Shown: in pieces, positions 28,872 through 37,606 of the stretch | Layout of the letters: every line of letters begins with the position of its first letter | Numbering within the stretch: position 1 is the stretch's first letter | From: Allobosea sp. Root483D1 | Lineage (GTDB): Bacteria; Pseudomonadota; Alphaproteobacteria; Rhizobiales; Beijerinckiaceae | Assembly: GCF_001429505.1 (NCBI RefSeq) | Contig: NZ_LMJW01000020.1 | Coordinates: forward strand, 1-53,280 | Reading direction: 5' to 3' | Length of the DNA: 53,280 nt | Position numbers and translations under genes: made by a program | The notes under the pieces: model-generated | Told to the model about the DNA's origin: nothing | What the model saw: the letters and a program-made list of their open reading frames with translations, nothing else | Databases searched by the model: none

Positions 28872-30479
28872 TCACGACATCCTGTCGAAGCTGTCCGCGC
28901 GGGCGAGGTCCCAGTTGCGGCGATAGAACGCATGCTCGCAGAGCCCGGTCAGCAATTCGCCGGGCTGCAGGAAGACGTGGAGATCGGAGAACAGGCGAAT
29001 CTCGGTGGCGCTGACACGGCGCACGAGATGGTGCGGGCCGAGTTCCTCAGGATGGGTCAGGCCGGCCGCCGCCAGCATGTCGGCCAGCGCGTGCAGCGTG
29101 TTGGCGTGGAAGCGATGGACGCGCTGGGCCTTGTCCGGCACGACCAGCGCGCGCTGGCGGACGGCGTCCTGGGTGGCGACGCCGGTCGGGCAGCGATTGG
29201 TGTTGCAGGACAGGGACTGGACGCAGCCCAGCGCGAACATGAAGCCACGTGCCGCATTGGCCCAGTCAGCGCCGATCGCGAGGACGCTGGCGATGTCGAA
29301 GGCGCTGACAATGCGCCCGGCGACACCGATCTTGATCTTGTCGCGCAATCCTGCGCCGACCAGCACATTGTGGACGAAGAGCAGGCCCTCGCGCATCGGC
29401 AAGCCGATATGGTCGCTGAACTCGACCGGGGCTGCGCCGGTGCCACCCTCGGCGCCGTCGACGACGATGAAATCGGGCACGACGCCGCTTTCCAGCATCG
29501 CCTTGACCATGCCCATGAACTCCCAGGGATGGCCGAGGCAGAGCTTGAAGCCGACCGGCTTGCCGCCCGAAAGCTCGCGCAATTGCGCGATGAAGGCCAT
29601 CATCTCGAGCGGTGTCGAGAAGGCGCTGTGGCTCGGTGGCGAGATGCAGTCCTGCCCGACCGGCACGCCGCGCGTCGCGGCGATCTCGGGCGTGACCTTC
29701 GGCGCCGGCAGGATGCCGCCATGGCCGGGCTTGGCGCCCTGGCTCAGCTTGATCTCGATCATCTTGACCTGCGGATCGACTGCCTGCCGGGCGAAGCGCT
29801 CGGGATCGAAGCGGCCGTGCTCGTCACGGCAGCCGAAATAGCCGCTGGCGACCTCCCAGACGATGTCGCCGCCGCCCTCGCGATGATAGGGGCTGATGCT
29901 GCCCTCGCCGGTGTCGTGGCTGAAGCGGCCGAGGCGGGCGCCGGTGTTGAGCGCCCGGATCGCATTGGCCGAGAGCGAGCCGAAGCTCATCGCCGAGATG
30001 TTGAAGACCGAGGCGGAGTAGGGCTGCCGGCACTGGTCGTTGCCGATGGTGATGCGGAAATTCTCGGGATCGGAGACCGGCGCCGGCCTGGTCGAATGGC
30101 CGATGAACTCGTAGCCGTCGCGATAGACGTCGAGCAGCGTGCCGAAGGGATGGTCGCCGGCGAGGTTCTTGGCGCGGCGATAGACCAGCGAGCGCTGCGA
30201 GCGGGAGAACGGCGCCGCCTCCTCGTCCGCCTCGAACAGGTACTGGCGCAATTCGGGGCGGACCAGCTCGGCGAACCAGCGGATATGGCCGATCACCGGG
30301 TAGTTGCGCCGGATGGCGTGCTCGGTCTGGGCGAGGTCCCGGAAGCCGAGCAGTGCCAGCATCGCGGCGAGGAGGCCGGGCAGCCAGAGCCAGGGATGAC
30401 TGAAGGCCAGCGGGACCGCGACGAGTGCAACCAGAATGCAGAAGACGAGGGTGGTGAAGCGGCTCAGTCGCAACGTCAT
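28872..30479 (-). CDS. Membrane-anchored FMN-binding glutamate-synthase-like protein
   Basis: This 535-residue protein carries the FMN/Fe-S synthase domain of glutamate synthase on its own. Two hydrophobic segments (about 10-30 and 33-55) anchor it at the N terminus. The domain then runs from about 85 to 500 with SAMSFGSLS, GEGSISPYH, IKLSQGAKPGHGG, VDGAEGGTGAAP and the 3Fe-4S motif C419-x5-C425-x4-C430. The glutaminase domain of GltB is missing, so ammonia or another amino/amide substrate must be used; the true reaction of this subfamily is not established. The chosen start (MTLRLSRF at 30479) begins just before the first membrane helix; the 31 codons upstream look non-coding. It stands alone between the efflux and the glycoside operons. 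Confidence 0.88.
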   Translation of the reverse strand: MTLRLSRFTTLVFCILVALVAVPLAFSHPWLWLPGLLAAMLALLGFRDLAQTEHAIRRNYPVIGHIRWFAELVRPELRQYLFEADEEAAPFSRSQRSLVYRRAKNLAGDHPFGTLLDVYRDGYEFIGHSTRPAPVSDPENFRITIGNDQCRQPYSASVFNISAMSFGSLSANAIRALNTGARLGRFSHDTGEGSISPYHREGGGDIVWEVASGYFGCRDEHGRFDPERFARQAVDPQVKMIEIKLSQGAKPGHGGILPAPKVTPEIAATRGVPVGQDCISPPSHSAFSTPLEMMAFIAQLRELSGGKPVGFKLCLGHPWEFMGMVKAMLESGVVPDFIVVDGAEGGTGAAPVEFSDHIGLPMREGLLFVHNVLVGAGLRDKIKIGVAGRIVSAFDIASVLAIGADWANAARGFMFALGCVQSLSCNTNRCPTGVATQDAVRQRALVVPDKAQRVHRFHANTLHALADMLAAAGLTHPEELGPHHLVRRVSATEIRLFSDLHVFLQPGELLTGLCEHAFYRRNWDLARADSFDRMS

Positions 30480-30568
30480 GTTCAAGGCCTGTCCAAACGA
30501 GGAAGCTATCTCCCTGTAGCTTTGAGCCAGTGTAAAGACGCTTGCGCCGGCGGCCAGCCCCCCGCCTC

Positions 30569-32407
30569 TCAATCGGCGCGCACGCTGCCGCTCTCGGCGC
30601 TGACGCGGCCGAACAGGTCGCGGGCGCGGATGCGGTAGAAACCCGCTGCAGTGCCGGCATCCAGATAGACGCTGGACAGCAGGCCGACCGGATTGACCAC
30701 CTGCCAGGGGCCGCTCTCCCCGGTACTCCAGAGCACATCGAAGAGCTGGATGCCGTCATAGGGTGCCGGCGCCCAGAACAGCACGCGGTTTTCGCCATTG
30801 AGGCCGCCAAACCCGCCGATCCTGGGGGCGGAGGGTGCGGCGGGCGCGGCATCGTCGCGCCGGACCAGCGCAACCAGCGCGACAGAGGGCAACGGCATGT
30901 CCACCTTCAGCTCGTATTGCGCCTGGGCGCCACCGATCTGGAGATGCTCGACCGTCAGGGCCGGCTCCTGCGCCAGACGCATCGCCGAGAGCTCGGCTGC
31001 GTTCGGCAAGTCGGGCGCGCCAAGGTCTTCCCACACCGTGAAGGGATCGCCCTTGCCATGGGCGATGCGGAAGGTGGCGAGCGCATAGGCGCCGGGCTGC
31101 AGTCCGGAAAAGTCGAGCTCGACCGCGCTCTCGCCCGACTGCCAGATGCGATCGACGCTGTTGTAGAGAAGGACGCTGGCGCCCGAAGGCTGCTCGGCGC
31201 CTCCAAGCGCGGTCGCGATCGCGCCGAGACCGTTCCGGTCGGGATCGAGTCCCTGGCCATCCAGGTTGAAACGGCGCTCGCTCAGCAGGCCGAGCAGTTC
31301 CATGACGCTGAGGGCCGGCTTCTTGACGAGGTCGAACGGCTCGGGCTCGGCGCGGCGCGCGTCGAGCGCGGCGATGTCGGTCTTGTGCTCGGCCTGGGCG
31401 GCGCGAACCGGGCGCTTGCCGAAATAGGTCAGATGCGTGCGGTGGCCCCAATGGCCGACGAAGCCGTTATCGTTGCTGAGGACCTCGTAGTCGACGCCCT
31501 CGCCATCGATCATCAGGCGCTGGTGCTGGTCGACGATCTTGGCGGCGAGCCCGGCGAAATAGGGCATGCCATGCCAGGTATGGTAGAGTTGCCAGCCGAT
31601 CTGCGGGTCGCATTCGTCGTTGACGAAGGGCAGGCTGGCAAAGCGCGGATGGTGCTCGCGGATATAGTCGACCGCCATCATCTCGTGCCGGATGATGGAC
31701 AGGCTGTTCGGCGTCAGGTCCTCGGCATGCTTCTTCGCGCCTTTCTCGTGCACCGAGATGAAATCCAGCCGCACGCCGGTCTCGCCGGTGAACAGGTTGG
31801 TGCCGGTATCGCAATGGGCGAGGAAGCTCTTGAATATTGGCGGGATGCGCCGGGCGACGCCGGGACCGCCGAGCTTGAGCTGGGGATCGACCGCCTTCAG
31901 CGCCTCCGAGCAGGCGTCGTAATAATTGTTGAAGCCGGTCTCGCCGCCGAGCCTCCACCAGATGTCGGGCTCGTTCCAGGTTTCGAAGTACCAGGTCCGC
32001 AACTCGTCGGCGCCGTAGCGCGAGCGGTAGCGCTGCGCCATCTCGCTCATGAAGTCGCGCCAGTGATGCGCCTGCGCGAGCTCGTTGAAGTCGCTGTAGA
32101 TGTAGGAGGGATTGCCCATCAGCTCGAAGAAGGGGCGGATGCGGTGCTCCAGCATCACGTCGATCGCCGCATCGAGCCGCGACCAGTCGTACTTGCCGAA
32201 GGCGGAGGCGGTGACGAGGTCGAGCATGTAGTGCACGCGCATGTATTCGATGCCGCGATTGGGCACGCCGCCGACATAGGCGAGCGTCTGCCGCATCTCC
32301 GGCTCCAGCAGGAGTTCGGCCGGCGAGAAGCCGGTGCTGCGCCAGAAGCGCCGGAAGGGCATGGTCGGAGCGGAGAGATCGATCTGGATACGGGTCTTGT
32401 CGGACAT
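30569..32407 (-). CDS. Glycoside hydrolase family 39 (beta-xylosidase / alpha-L-iduronidase-like)
   Basis: This is a probable retaining glycosidase of 612 residues. The (beta/alpha)8 catalytic part (about 1-440) has the acid/base Glu in W144-N-E146-P (WNEPD) and the likely nucleophile E265 (FVNDEC), the spacing expected for GH39. The C-terminal part (about 440-612) is beta-rich, including a fibronectin-type-III-like end (GFYRIRARDLFGRVS). No signal peptide is visible, so it should act in the cytoplasm on an imported glycoside. The ATG at 32407 is preceded by AAGGA at seven bases. It is the last gene of the dpp-like operon, 47 bp after the IolB-like gene. The sugar (xyloside, iduronide or other) cannot be decided. 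Confidence 0.9.
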   Translation of the reverse strand: MSDKTRIQIDLSAPTMPFRRFWRSTGFSPAELLLEPEMRQTLAYVGGVPNRGIEYMRVHYMLDLVTASAFGKYDWSRLDAAIDVMLEHRIRPFFELMGNPSYIYSDFNELAQAHHWRDFMSEMAQRYRSRYGADELRTWYFETWNEPDIWWRLGGETGFNNYYDACSEALKAVDPQLKLGGPGVARRIPPIFKSFLAHCDTGTNLFTGETGVRLDFISVHEKGAKKHAEDLTPNSLSIIRHEMMAVDYIREHHPRFASLPFVNDECDPQIGWQLYHTWHGMPYFAGLAAKIVDQHQRLMIDGEGVDYEVLSNDNGFVGHWGHRTHLTYFGKRPVRAAQAEHKTDIAALDARRAEPEPFDLVKKPALSVMELLGLLSERRFNLDGQGLDPDRNGLGAIATALGGAEQPSGASVLLYNSVDRIWQSGESAVELDFSGLQPGAYALATFRIAHGKGDPFTVWEDLGAPDLPNAAELSAMRLAQEPALTVEHLQIGGAQAQYELKVDMPLPSVALVALVRRDDAAPAAPSAPRIGGFGGLNGENRVLFWAPAPYDGIQLFDVLWSTGESGPWQVVNPVGLLSSVYLDAGTAAGFYRIRARDLFGRVSAESGSVRAD

Positions 32408-32454
32408 GATGGATCCTTCGCTGAAGGCAGAAACAATGCCGGCTAAGTTTTTGG

Positions 32455-33288
32455 CTATTTGAACTTGTCGCGCATCGACTGGATGCCGGGGATCGCCGCC
32501 ATCAGATGGGCGTGGCGTTCGTCGAAATGCTGGACCAGACCGCGCCGCGTCTTCCCGACCAGAATGGTGAAGATGTAGCAGCGATGGCCGGGCGAGGTGA
32601 CGGTCGGATGGTAGCCGGCGTCGACCAGAACGGTGTCGCCATCCTCGACCATGAAGCATTCGGACTTGCCGTCGGCATAGACGATCTGCGCGCCGAAGCC
32701 GCTGCCGGGCTGGTAGCGGTAATGGTAGAGTTCGTCATGGGCGGTCTCGCCGGCGCGATCGGTATCGTGCTTGTGCGGGGGATAGCCGGACCAGCAGCCG
32801 GGATCGGCATAGAGCTCGCTGACCAGGAGGTTGCCGGCGCGGCCCTGGCCGTTCTGGCCGAGGATATGGAAGATGCGGCGGCGGCTATGGCTGTCGGGCG
32901 AGCCGACATCGACCATCGCGACCTCCTCCGGCGCGATCCGGAAGGGCTTCAGTCCCGTCTCGTCACAGAGCCCGCCGGCGACGGCGATCTCGACGGGACC
33001 GGTCGCATTCTCCAGCCGGACCGTGCTGCCCGGTGGGGCATAAACCGAATCCGCCTCGCCCGACCAGATGTCGGCCCGCTTGCCGACCGCGACGAAGCGC
33101 TCGCCATCGACGATGATGTCTATGGTGCCGGAGAGCACGACATGGACGCTCTCATGCCCTGGCAGGGCCTGCTCCAGGCTGTCGCCGGGTTGCAGCCGCA
33201 GCAGGTTGAAATGGACATGCGGCAGGCCGGGGTCGTCGCTGACGATGGCGCGGTTGGCGTTGTCGCGTGCGCGGATGTGCTTAGGCAT
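32455..33288 (-). CDS. iolB: IolB-type 5-deoxy-glucuronate isomerase (KduI/IolB superfamily)
   Basis: This 277-residue bicupin matches the IolB family, which isomerises 5-deoxy-D-glucuronate in myo-inositol breakdown. The metal-binding residues are visible as H172-x-H174 (PPHKHD), E186 (HDELYHYRY) and H227 (GYHPTV), with the typical PGHRCYIFTILVG block near the C terminus. The start ATG at 33288 overlaps the end of the upstream ABC ATPase gene by 8 bp (ATGCCTAA). No other inositol catabolism genes are nearby, so it may act on another deoxy- or keto-uronate released from the transported glycoside. The assignment to the IolB/KduI superfamily is strong; the exact substrate is inferred. Confidence 0.85.
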   Translation of the reverse strand: MPKHIRARDNANRAIVSDDPGLPHVHFNLLRLQPGDSLEQALPGHESVHVVLSGTIDIIVDGERFVAVGKRADIWSGEADSVYAPPGSTVRLENATGPVEIAVAGGLCDETGLKPFRIAPEEVAMVDVGSPDSHSRRRIFHILGQNGQGRAGNLLVSELYADPGCWSGYPPHKHDTDRAGETAHDELYHYRYQPGSGFGAQIVYADGKSECFMVEDGDTVLVDAGYHPTVTSPGHRCYIFTILVGKTRRGLVQHFDERHAHLMAAIPGIQSMRDKFK

Positions 33289-34345
33289 TGGCGGGGAGTC
33301 CGGTCTGGATGGTGTCGACGCCCTTGAGATCGAGCATCTCGGCGTGGTGGCAGGCGACGCTGCGGCCGCCGAGATCGCGCAAGGGTGGCGGCGTGGTGCG
33401 GCAGGCTTCGCTGGCGAAGCGGCAGCGCGGATGGAAGGCGCAGCCGGCGGGGCGGTTGGCGGGATCGGCGACCTCGCCCGGCAGGCGGATGCGGCGGTTC
33501 TGCCGGCGCTGGGTCGGGTCCGGGATCGGCAGGGCCGAGAGCAGCGCCTCGGTGTAGGGGTGCAGCGGCCGGGTGAAGAGCGCCTCGGAGGTCGCGATCT
33601 CGACAACCTGGCCGACATACATCACGACGACGCGGTCGCAGATGTACTCGATCACGCTGAGATCGTGGCTGACGAAGAGATAGGTCAGCCCGAACTCCTC
33701 CTGCAGGTCGCGCAGCAGGTTGAGCGTCTGCGCCCTGACGCTGACGTCGAGCGCCGAGACGGCCTCGTCGAGCACGACGAGGCGCGGATGGGTCGCGAGC
33801 GCGCGGGCGATGCCGATGCGCTGGCGCTCGCCGCCGGAAAAGGCGTGCGGATAGCGCCGGGCATATTCCGGCCTGAGGCCGACCTTGGCGAGGAGCTCGC
33901 GAACCTTGGCGTCGATCTCTGATGGCGGAACCAGCTTGTTGACCTTCAGGACTTCGCCGACGATGTCGCGGACCTGCAGGCGCGGATTGAGCGAGGATTG
34001 CGGGTCCTGGAAGACGATGCGCAGATCGGTGCAGTAGGCGAGCCGCTGGTCCTCCGAGAGCCTGTCGAGATCGACGCTGCCGCCATCCTTGCGGCGATAG
34101 CGCATCGTGCCGGCGGTCGGCTGGTGGATGCCGAGCAGGAGGCGCGTCACCGTCGACTTGCCGCAGCCGGATTCGCCGACGAGCCCGAGCGTCTCGCCCT
34201 GCCTGATCTCGAAGGAGACGTCCTCGACGGCGCGCACCGGATTGGCGGCCTTGCGCTGGAAGAGGCTGCGTCGCGGCGGGAACAGCTTGGTCAGCCCGCG
34301 CACGTCGAGCAGCACGTCGGGAGCGAGTCCTGCAGGATCAGCCAT
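33281..34345 (-). CDS. Peptide/oligosaccharide ABC transporter ATPase (DppF/OppF type)
   Basis: This is one of two ATPase subunits that drive the import system. The 354 residues contain Walker [10 protein letters not shown], the Q loop ([10 protein letters not shown]), signature FSGGERQR, Walker [13 protein letters not shown] and the switch His in VSHDLS. The C-terminal extension with CAFHPRC is the Cys-rich segment that binds an Fe-S cluster or metal in Opp/Dpp ATPases. The ATG at 34345 is chosen because it overlaps the preceding ATPase gene by 8 bp, repeating the pattern of this operon. Although homologous to dipeptide transporters, this subclass also imports oligosaccharides, which fits the downstream glycosidase. 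Confidence 0.92.
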   Translation of the reverse strand: MADPAGLAPDVLLDVRGLTKLFPPRRSLFQRKAANPVRAVEDVSFEIRQGETLGLVGESGCGKSTVTRLLLGIHQPTAGTMRYRRKDGGSVDLDRLSEDQRLAYCTDLRIVFQDPQSSLNPRLQVRDIVGEVLKVNKLVPPSEIDAKVRELLAKVGLRPEYARRYPHAFSGGERQRIGIARALATHPRLVVLDEAVSALDVSVRAQTLNLLRDLQEEFGLTYLFVSHDLSVIEYICDRVVVMYVGQVVEIATSEALFTRPLHPYTEALLSALPIPDPTQRRQNRRIRLPGEVADPANRPAGCAFHPRCRFASEACRTTPPPLRDLGGRSVACHHAEMLDLKGVDTIQTGLPANA

Positions 34346-35402
34346 GGGAGGCGCCTCCGATCGCGGCTGGCTCGCGCGCCAGGACGCAGCGCACATCGCG
34401 GCGCGGGCCGATCGTAACCGTGCCGGGATCGACGCTGTTGCAGATGCCCTTTAGGGCGGCGTCGCAGCGCGGATGGAAGTCGCAGCCCTTCGGCCGGTCG
34501 AAGGGCGAGGGCACCATGCCGCGGATGGCGGCGAGCCGCGTGCCGCGTCCGGCGCCGAGCCGCGGCACGGATTTCAGGAGAGCGCGGGTATAGGGATGGC
34601 GCGGATCGGCGAAGATCTGCTCGACCGTGCCGCGCTCGACGATCTTGCCGAGATACATCACCGCGACGTCGTCGGCGATCTCGGCGACGACGCCGAGATC
34701 ATGGGTGATGAACAGGATCGAGAGGCCGTCCTCGCGCTGAAGTTCCTGCAGGAGGTCGATGATGTTGGCCTGGGTGGTGACGTCGAGCGCCGTTGTCGGC
34801 TCGTCGGCGATGAGCAGGCGCGGCCGGCAGGACAAAGCGAGCGCGATGCAGACGCGCTGGCGCATGCCGCCGGAGAATTCGAACGGGTAATTGCCCAGCC
34901 GCTCCGCCGGCCGGGGGATGCCGACCCGGCCGAGCATCTCGACGGCGCGGGCCTGTGCCGCCTTCTTCGACAGGCCAAGATGCCGGCGGATCACCGGGAC
35001 GAGCTGCTGGCCGATGGTGTGGACCGGCGAGAGCGCCGCCATCGGCTCCTGCGAGATCAGCGAGATCTCCTTGCCGCGCAGGCTACGGATCTGGCGGCCG
35101 CGCGGGTCGAGTTTGGTGACGTCGACCGCCTCGCCGTCGCGGCCGGAATAGAGGATGCTGCCGGCGGCGATGCGCCCGCTCGGCGGCAGCAGGTTCATCA
35201 GCGCCCGGCCGGTGACGCTCTTGCCCGAGCCGGATTCGCCGACGATGCAGAGCGTGCGCCCGCGCGGCACGTCGAAGGTGACGCCGTCGACGGCGCGGAC
35301 CAGCCCGTCATCGGTGCCGATCTGGACCTTGAGGTCGGCGACGGCGACGAGCGGCGAGGGGGCCACCGCTGCTGTCCCGTGTGCGGGCATGGGCTCAGGC
35401 AT
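34338..35402 (-). CDS. Peptide/oligosaccharide ABC transporter ATPase (DppD/OppD type)
   Basis: This is the second ATPase of the importer, 354 residues from the ATG at 35402. It shows Walker [11 protein letters not shown]-loop [10 protein letters not shown], signature FSGGMRQR, Walker [13 protein letters not shown], the ITHDLGV switch and the Cys-bearing C terminus GCDFHPRC. Starts at 35417 and 35390 are also possible; 35402 gives an 8-bp overlap with the permease stop, as at the next two junctions. It pairs with the DppF-like subunit to form the heterodimeric motor. Confidence 0.92.
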   Translation of the reverse strand: MPEPMPAHGTAAVAPSPLVAVADLKVQIGTDDGLVRAVDGVTFDVPRGRTLCIVGESGSGKSVTGRALMNLLPPSGRIAAGSILYSGRDGEAVDVTKLDPRGRQIRSLRGKEISLISQEPMAALSPVHTIGQQLVPVIRRHLGLSKKAAQARAVEMLGRVGIPRPAERLGNYPFEFSGGMRQRVCIALALSCRPRLLIADEPTTALDVTTQANIIDLLQELQREDGLSILFITHDLGVVAEIADDVAVMYLGKIVERGTVEQIFADPRHPYTRALLKSVPRLGAGRGTRLAAIRGMVPSPFDRPKGCDFHPRCDAALKGICNSVDPGTVTIGPRRDVRCVLAREPAAIGGASHG

Positions 35403-36534
35403 AGGGATCGGCCGCATCGCGAATTCCGTCGCCGAGGAAGTTGAGGGCGAGCACGGCGACGACCACCGCCGCACCGGGGGCGAGCAGCCAGGGCGCCGTG
35501 GTCAGTGCCAGGATGCTCTGGGCGTCCTTGAGCAGCACGCCCCAGCTCACCACCGGCTCCTTCAGGCCGATGCCGAGGAAGGAGAGGGCGGTCTCGGCCA
35601 GGATCATGCTCGGGATCGCAAGGGTGACCGAGGCGACGATATGGCTGGTGAAGGAGGGCACCATGTGCCGCCAGATGACGCGCTGGCGCGAGCAGCCGTC
35701 GAGCCGCGCCGCGAGCACGAAATCCTCGGTCCTGAGCGAGAGGAAGCGGCCGCGCACGACGCGCGCCAGGTCGGTCCAGCCGATCAGCGAGAGGATGATA
35801 ATGATCCAGAGGTAGACCAGCAGTGGGTCGAGGTTAGCCGGCACCGCGGCGGCGAGGCCCATCCAGAGCGGGATCGTCGGGATCGATTTCAGGAAGTCGA
35901 TGCAGCGCTGCACGACCTCGTCGATCCAGCCGCCATAATAGCCGGAGATGCCACCGAGCAGCAGGCCGAGGAACAGGCTGATCGCGACGCCGACCAGGCC
36001 GATCGACATCGAGATGCGGGCGCCGTGGATGGTGCGCGAGAGCACGTCGCGGCCGAGCCGGTCGGCGCCCCAGAGATACATCGGCTGGGACGGATCGCCC
36101 GGGCCGATCAGGTGCCGGTCCCAGGGGATCAGCCCGAGCAGCTTGTAGGGCTCGCCTTTGGCGAAGAAGACGACCGGGTGGACCGATTTCTCGTCGACGA
36201 CGAAGGTCCGCTTCAGCGCCACCGGATCGAAGCTCATCCGGTGGCCGTTGACGTACATGAAATGCGTCTCACCGGCGGCATCCGTGCCGAAGAACTTCAG
36301 TGTCTGCGGCGGGCCATAGGTGAAGCGGGCATTGTAGCTGTCGGGCGAGAACGGCGCGACGAACTCGGCGAGCAACGCGACGAGATAGATGCCGAGCACG
36401 ACGAAGAGGCTGGCATAGGCCAATTTGTGCCGGCGGAAGCGGCGGAAGATCAGAGTCCACTGGCTGGCTTCCGCAAACCGGCGCGCCGCCGGGGCGACGG
36501 TTTCGGGAACTGTGGGGGCGGTGACGTCGCTCAT
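35395..36534 (-). CDS. ABC transporter permease (DppC/OppC type)
   Basis: This is an inner-membrane permease of 379 residues. A first hydrophobic helix (about 40-62) is followed by an unusually long periplasmic loop (about 65-165) and then five more helices. The EAA motif that contacts the ATPases is in the DLARVVRGRFLSLRTEDFVLAARLDG stretch, continuing into DGCSRQRVIWRH. The C terminus LGDGIRDAADP is typical of DppC. Its start lies seven bases after the DppB-like stop. The long loop between helices 1 and 2 is characteristic of the oligosaccharide-type members. Confidence 0.93.
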   Translation of the reverse strand: MSDVTAPTVPETVAPAARRFAEASQWTLIFRRFRRHKLAYASLFVVLGIYLVALLAEFVAPFSPDSYNARFTYGPPQTLKFFGTDAAGETHFMYVNGHRMSFDPVALKRTFVVDEKSVHPVVFFAKGEPYKLLGLIPWDRHLIGPGDPSQPMYLWGADRLGRDVLSRTIHGARISMSIGLVGVAISLFLGLLLGGISGYYGGWIDEVVQRCIDFLKSIPTIPLWMGLAAAVPANLDPLLVYLWIIIILSLIGWTDLARVVRGRFLSLRTEDFVLAARLDGCSRQRVIWRHMVPSFTSHIVASVTLAIPSMILAETALSFLGIGLKEPVVSWGVLLKDAQSILALTTAPWLLAPGAAVVVAVLALNFLGDGIRDAADPYA

Positions 36535-36541
36535 CCCAGCC

Positions 36542-37531
36542 TCAGGCGTAGCGCACGCGCGGATCGAGCCACGCGAGCAGGAGGTCGGAGATCAGCGTGC
36601 CGATCACGGTGAGCACGCTCAGCATCAGGATGAAGCTGCCGGCAAGGTACATGTCCTGCGCCAGCAGGGCCGAGAGCAGCAGCGGGCCGGCGGTCGGCAG
36701 GCTCATCACCACCGAGGTGACGATCGCGCCGGAGACGAGGTTCGGCAGCACCCAGCCGATGGTCGAGATGAACGGGTTGAGGGCGACCCGGACCGGGTAT
36801 TTGAACAGCAGCTCCGCCTCGCCGAGCCCGTTGGCGCGGGCGGTCTGGACATAGGGCTTGTAGAGTTCGTCGATCAGGTTGGCGCGCATGACGCGGATCA
36901 GCGCTGCAGTGCCGTGCGTCGACAGCACGAAGACCGGCAGCCACAAGTGCATGGCGAGGTCGCCGATCTTGGCAAGGCTCCAGGGCGCGTTGACGTACGC
37001 AGGCGAGAACAGGCCGCTGACGCTCATGCCGAAATAGCGCGAGAACACGTACATCAGCGCCAGGGCCAGCAGGAAACTCGGTATGGCGAGGCCGAGGAAG
37101 CCGAGGAAGGTCACGACATAGTCGAGCCAGGAATAGCGCCGGACCGCGCTGTAGATGCCGATCGGCAGGGCGACGAGCCAGGTGACGACGAGGGTGATGC
37201 CGGAGAGCAGGACGGTGAGGCCGAAGCGGTCCCACATCAATTCGGAGACCGGCTTGTTCCACTCGAAGGACTCGCCGAAATCGCCGCGGAAGAGGATACC
37301 GGAAATCCAGAGCCAGTACTGCACGTACCAGGGTTGATCGAGCCCGTAGCGCAGCTTCAGCGCGGTCAGCGAGTCAGTGTCGAGCGAGCCGCCCTGCTCG
37401 GCGAACTTGGCGCTGAACGAGGTCAGGAAGTCGCCCGGCGGCAATTGGATCACCAGGAAGGCGACGACCGACACCGCCGCCAGCGTTCCCAGCGTATAGA
37501 CGAGCCGTCTCAGCATGTAGCGGAGCATCAC
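36542..37531 (-). CDS. ABC transporter permease (DppB/OppB type)
   Basis: This is the partner permease of 329 residues with about six membrane helices. The N terminus MLRYMLRRLVYTLGTLAAVSVVAFLVIQLPPGD is characteristic of DppB/OppB proteins, and the EAA-type cytoplasmic loop appears around LYKPYVQTARANGLGEAELLFKYPVR. It follows the binding-protein gene after 75 bp that hold a G/C hairpin, and precedes the DppC-like gene by seven bases. An alternative start one codon downstream is possible. Confidence 0.93.
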   Translation of the reverse strand: MMLRYMLRRLVYTLGTLAAVSVVAFLVIQLPPGDFLTSFSAKFAEQGGSLDTDSLTALKLRYGLDQPWYVQYWLWISGILFRGDFGESFEWNKPVSELMWDRFGLTVLLSGITLVVTWLVALPIGIYSAVRRYSWLDYVVTFLGFLGLAIPSFLLALALMYVFSRYFGMSVSGLFSPAYVNAPWSLAKIGDLAMHLWLPVFVLSTHGTAALIRVMRANLIDELYKPYVQTARANGLGEAELLFKYPVRVALNPFISTIGWVLPNLVSGAIVTSVVMSLPTAGPLLLSALLAQDMYLAGSFILMLSVLTVIGTLISDLLLAWLDPRVRYA

Positions 37532-37561
37532 AGGCCTCCGATGCGGTTCGGGCGGGGCGGA

Positions 37562-37588
37562 GAGCCCGGAGCCGGCGGCTGCGGGCTC
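37562..37588 (-). other. Intercistronic hairpin between binding protein and permease genes
   Basis: A 7-bp stem (GAGCCCG / CGGGCTC) enclosing 13 bases, which can pair further, lies just after the binding-protein stop. Such hairpins often stabilise the upstream mRNA and lower expression of the permeases relative to the receptor. No T tract follows. Confidence 0.45.
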
Positions 37589-37606
37589 CAGTCTCGATGG
37601 CCGGGG

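Noticed and set aside
30542..32446. Long plus-strand frame opposite the GH39 gene
   Set aside because: Shadow of a gene with catalytic motifs WNEPD and DEC on the minus strand.
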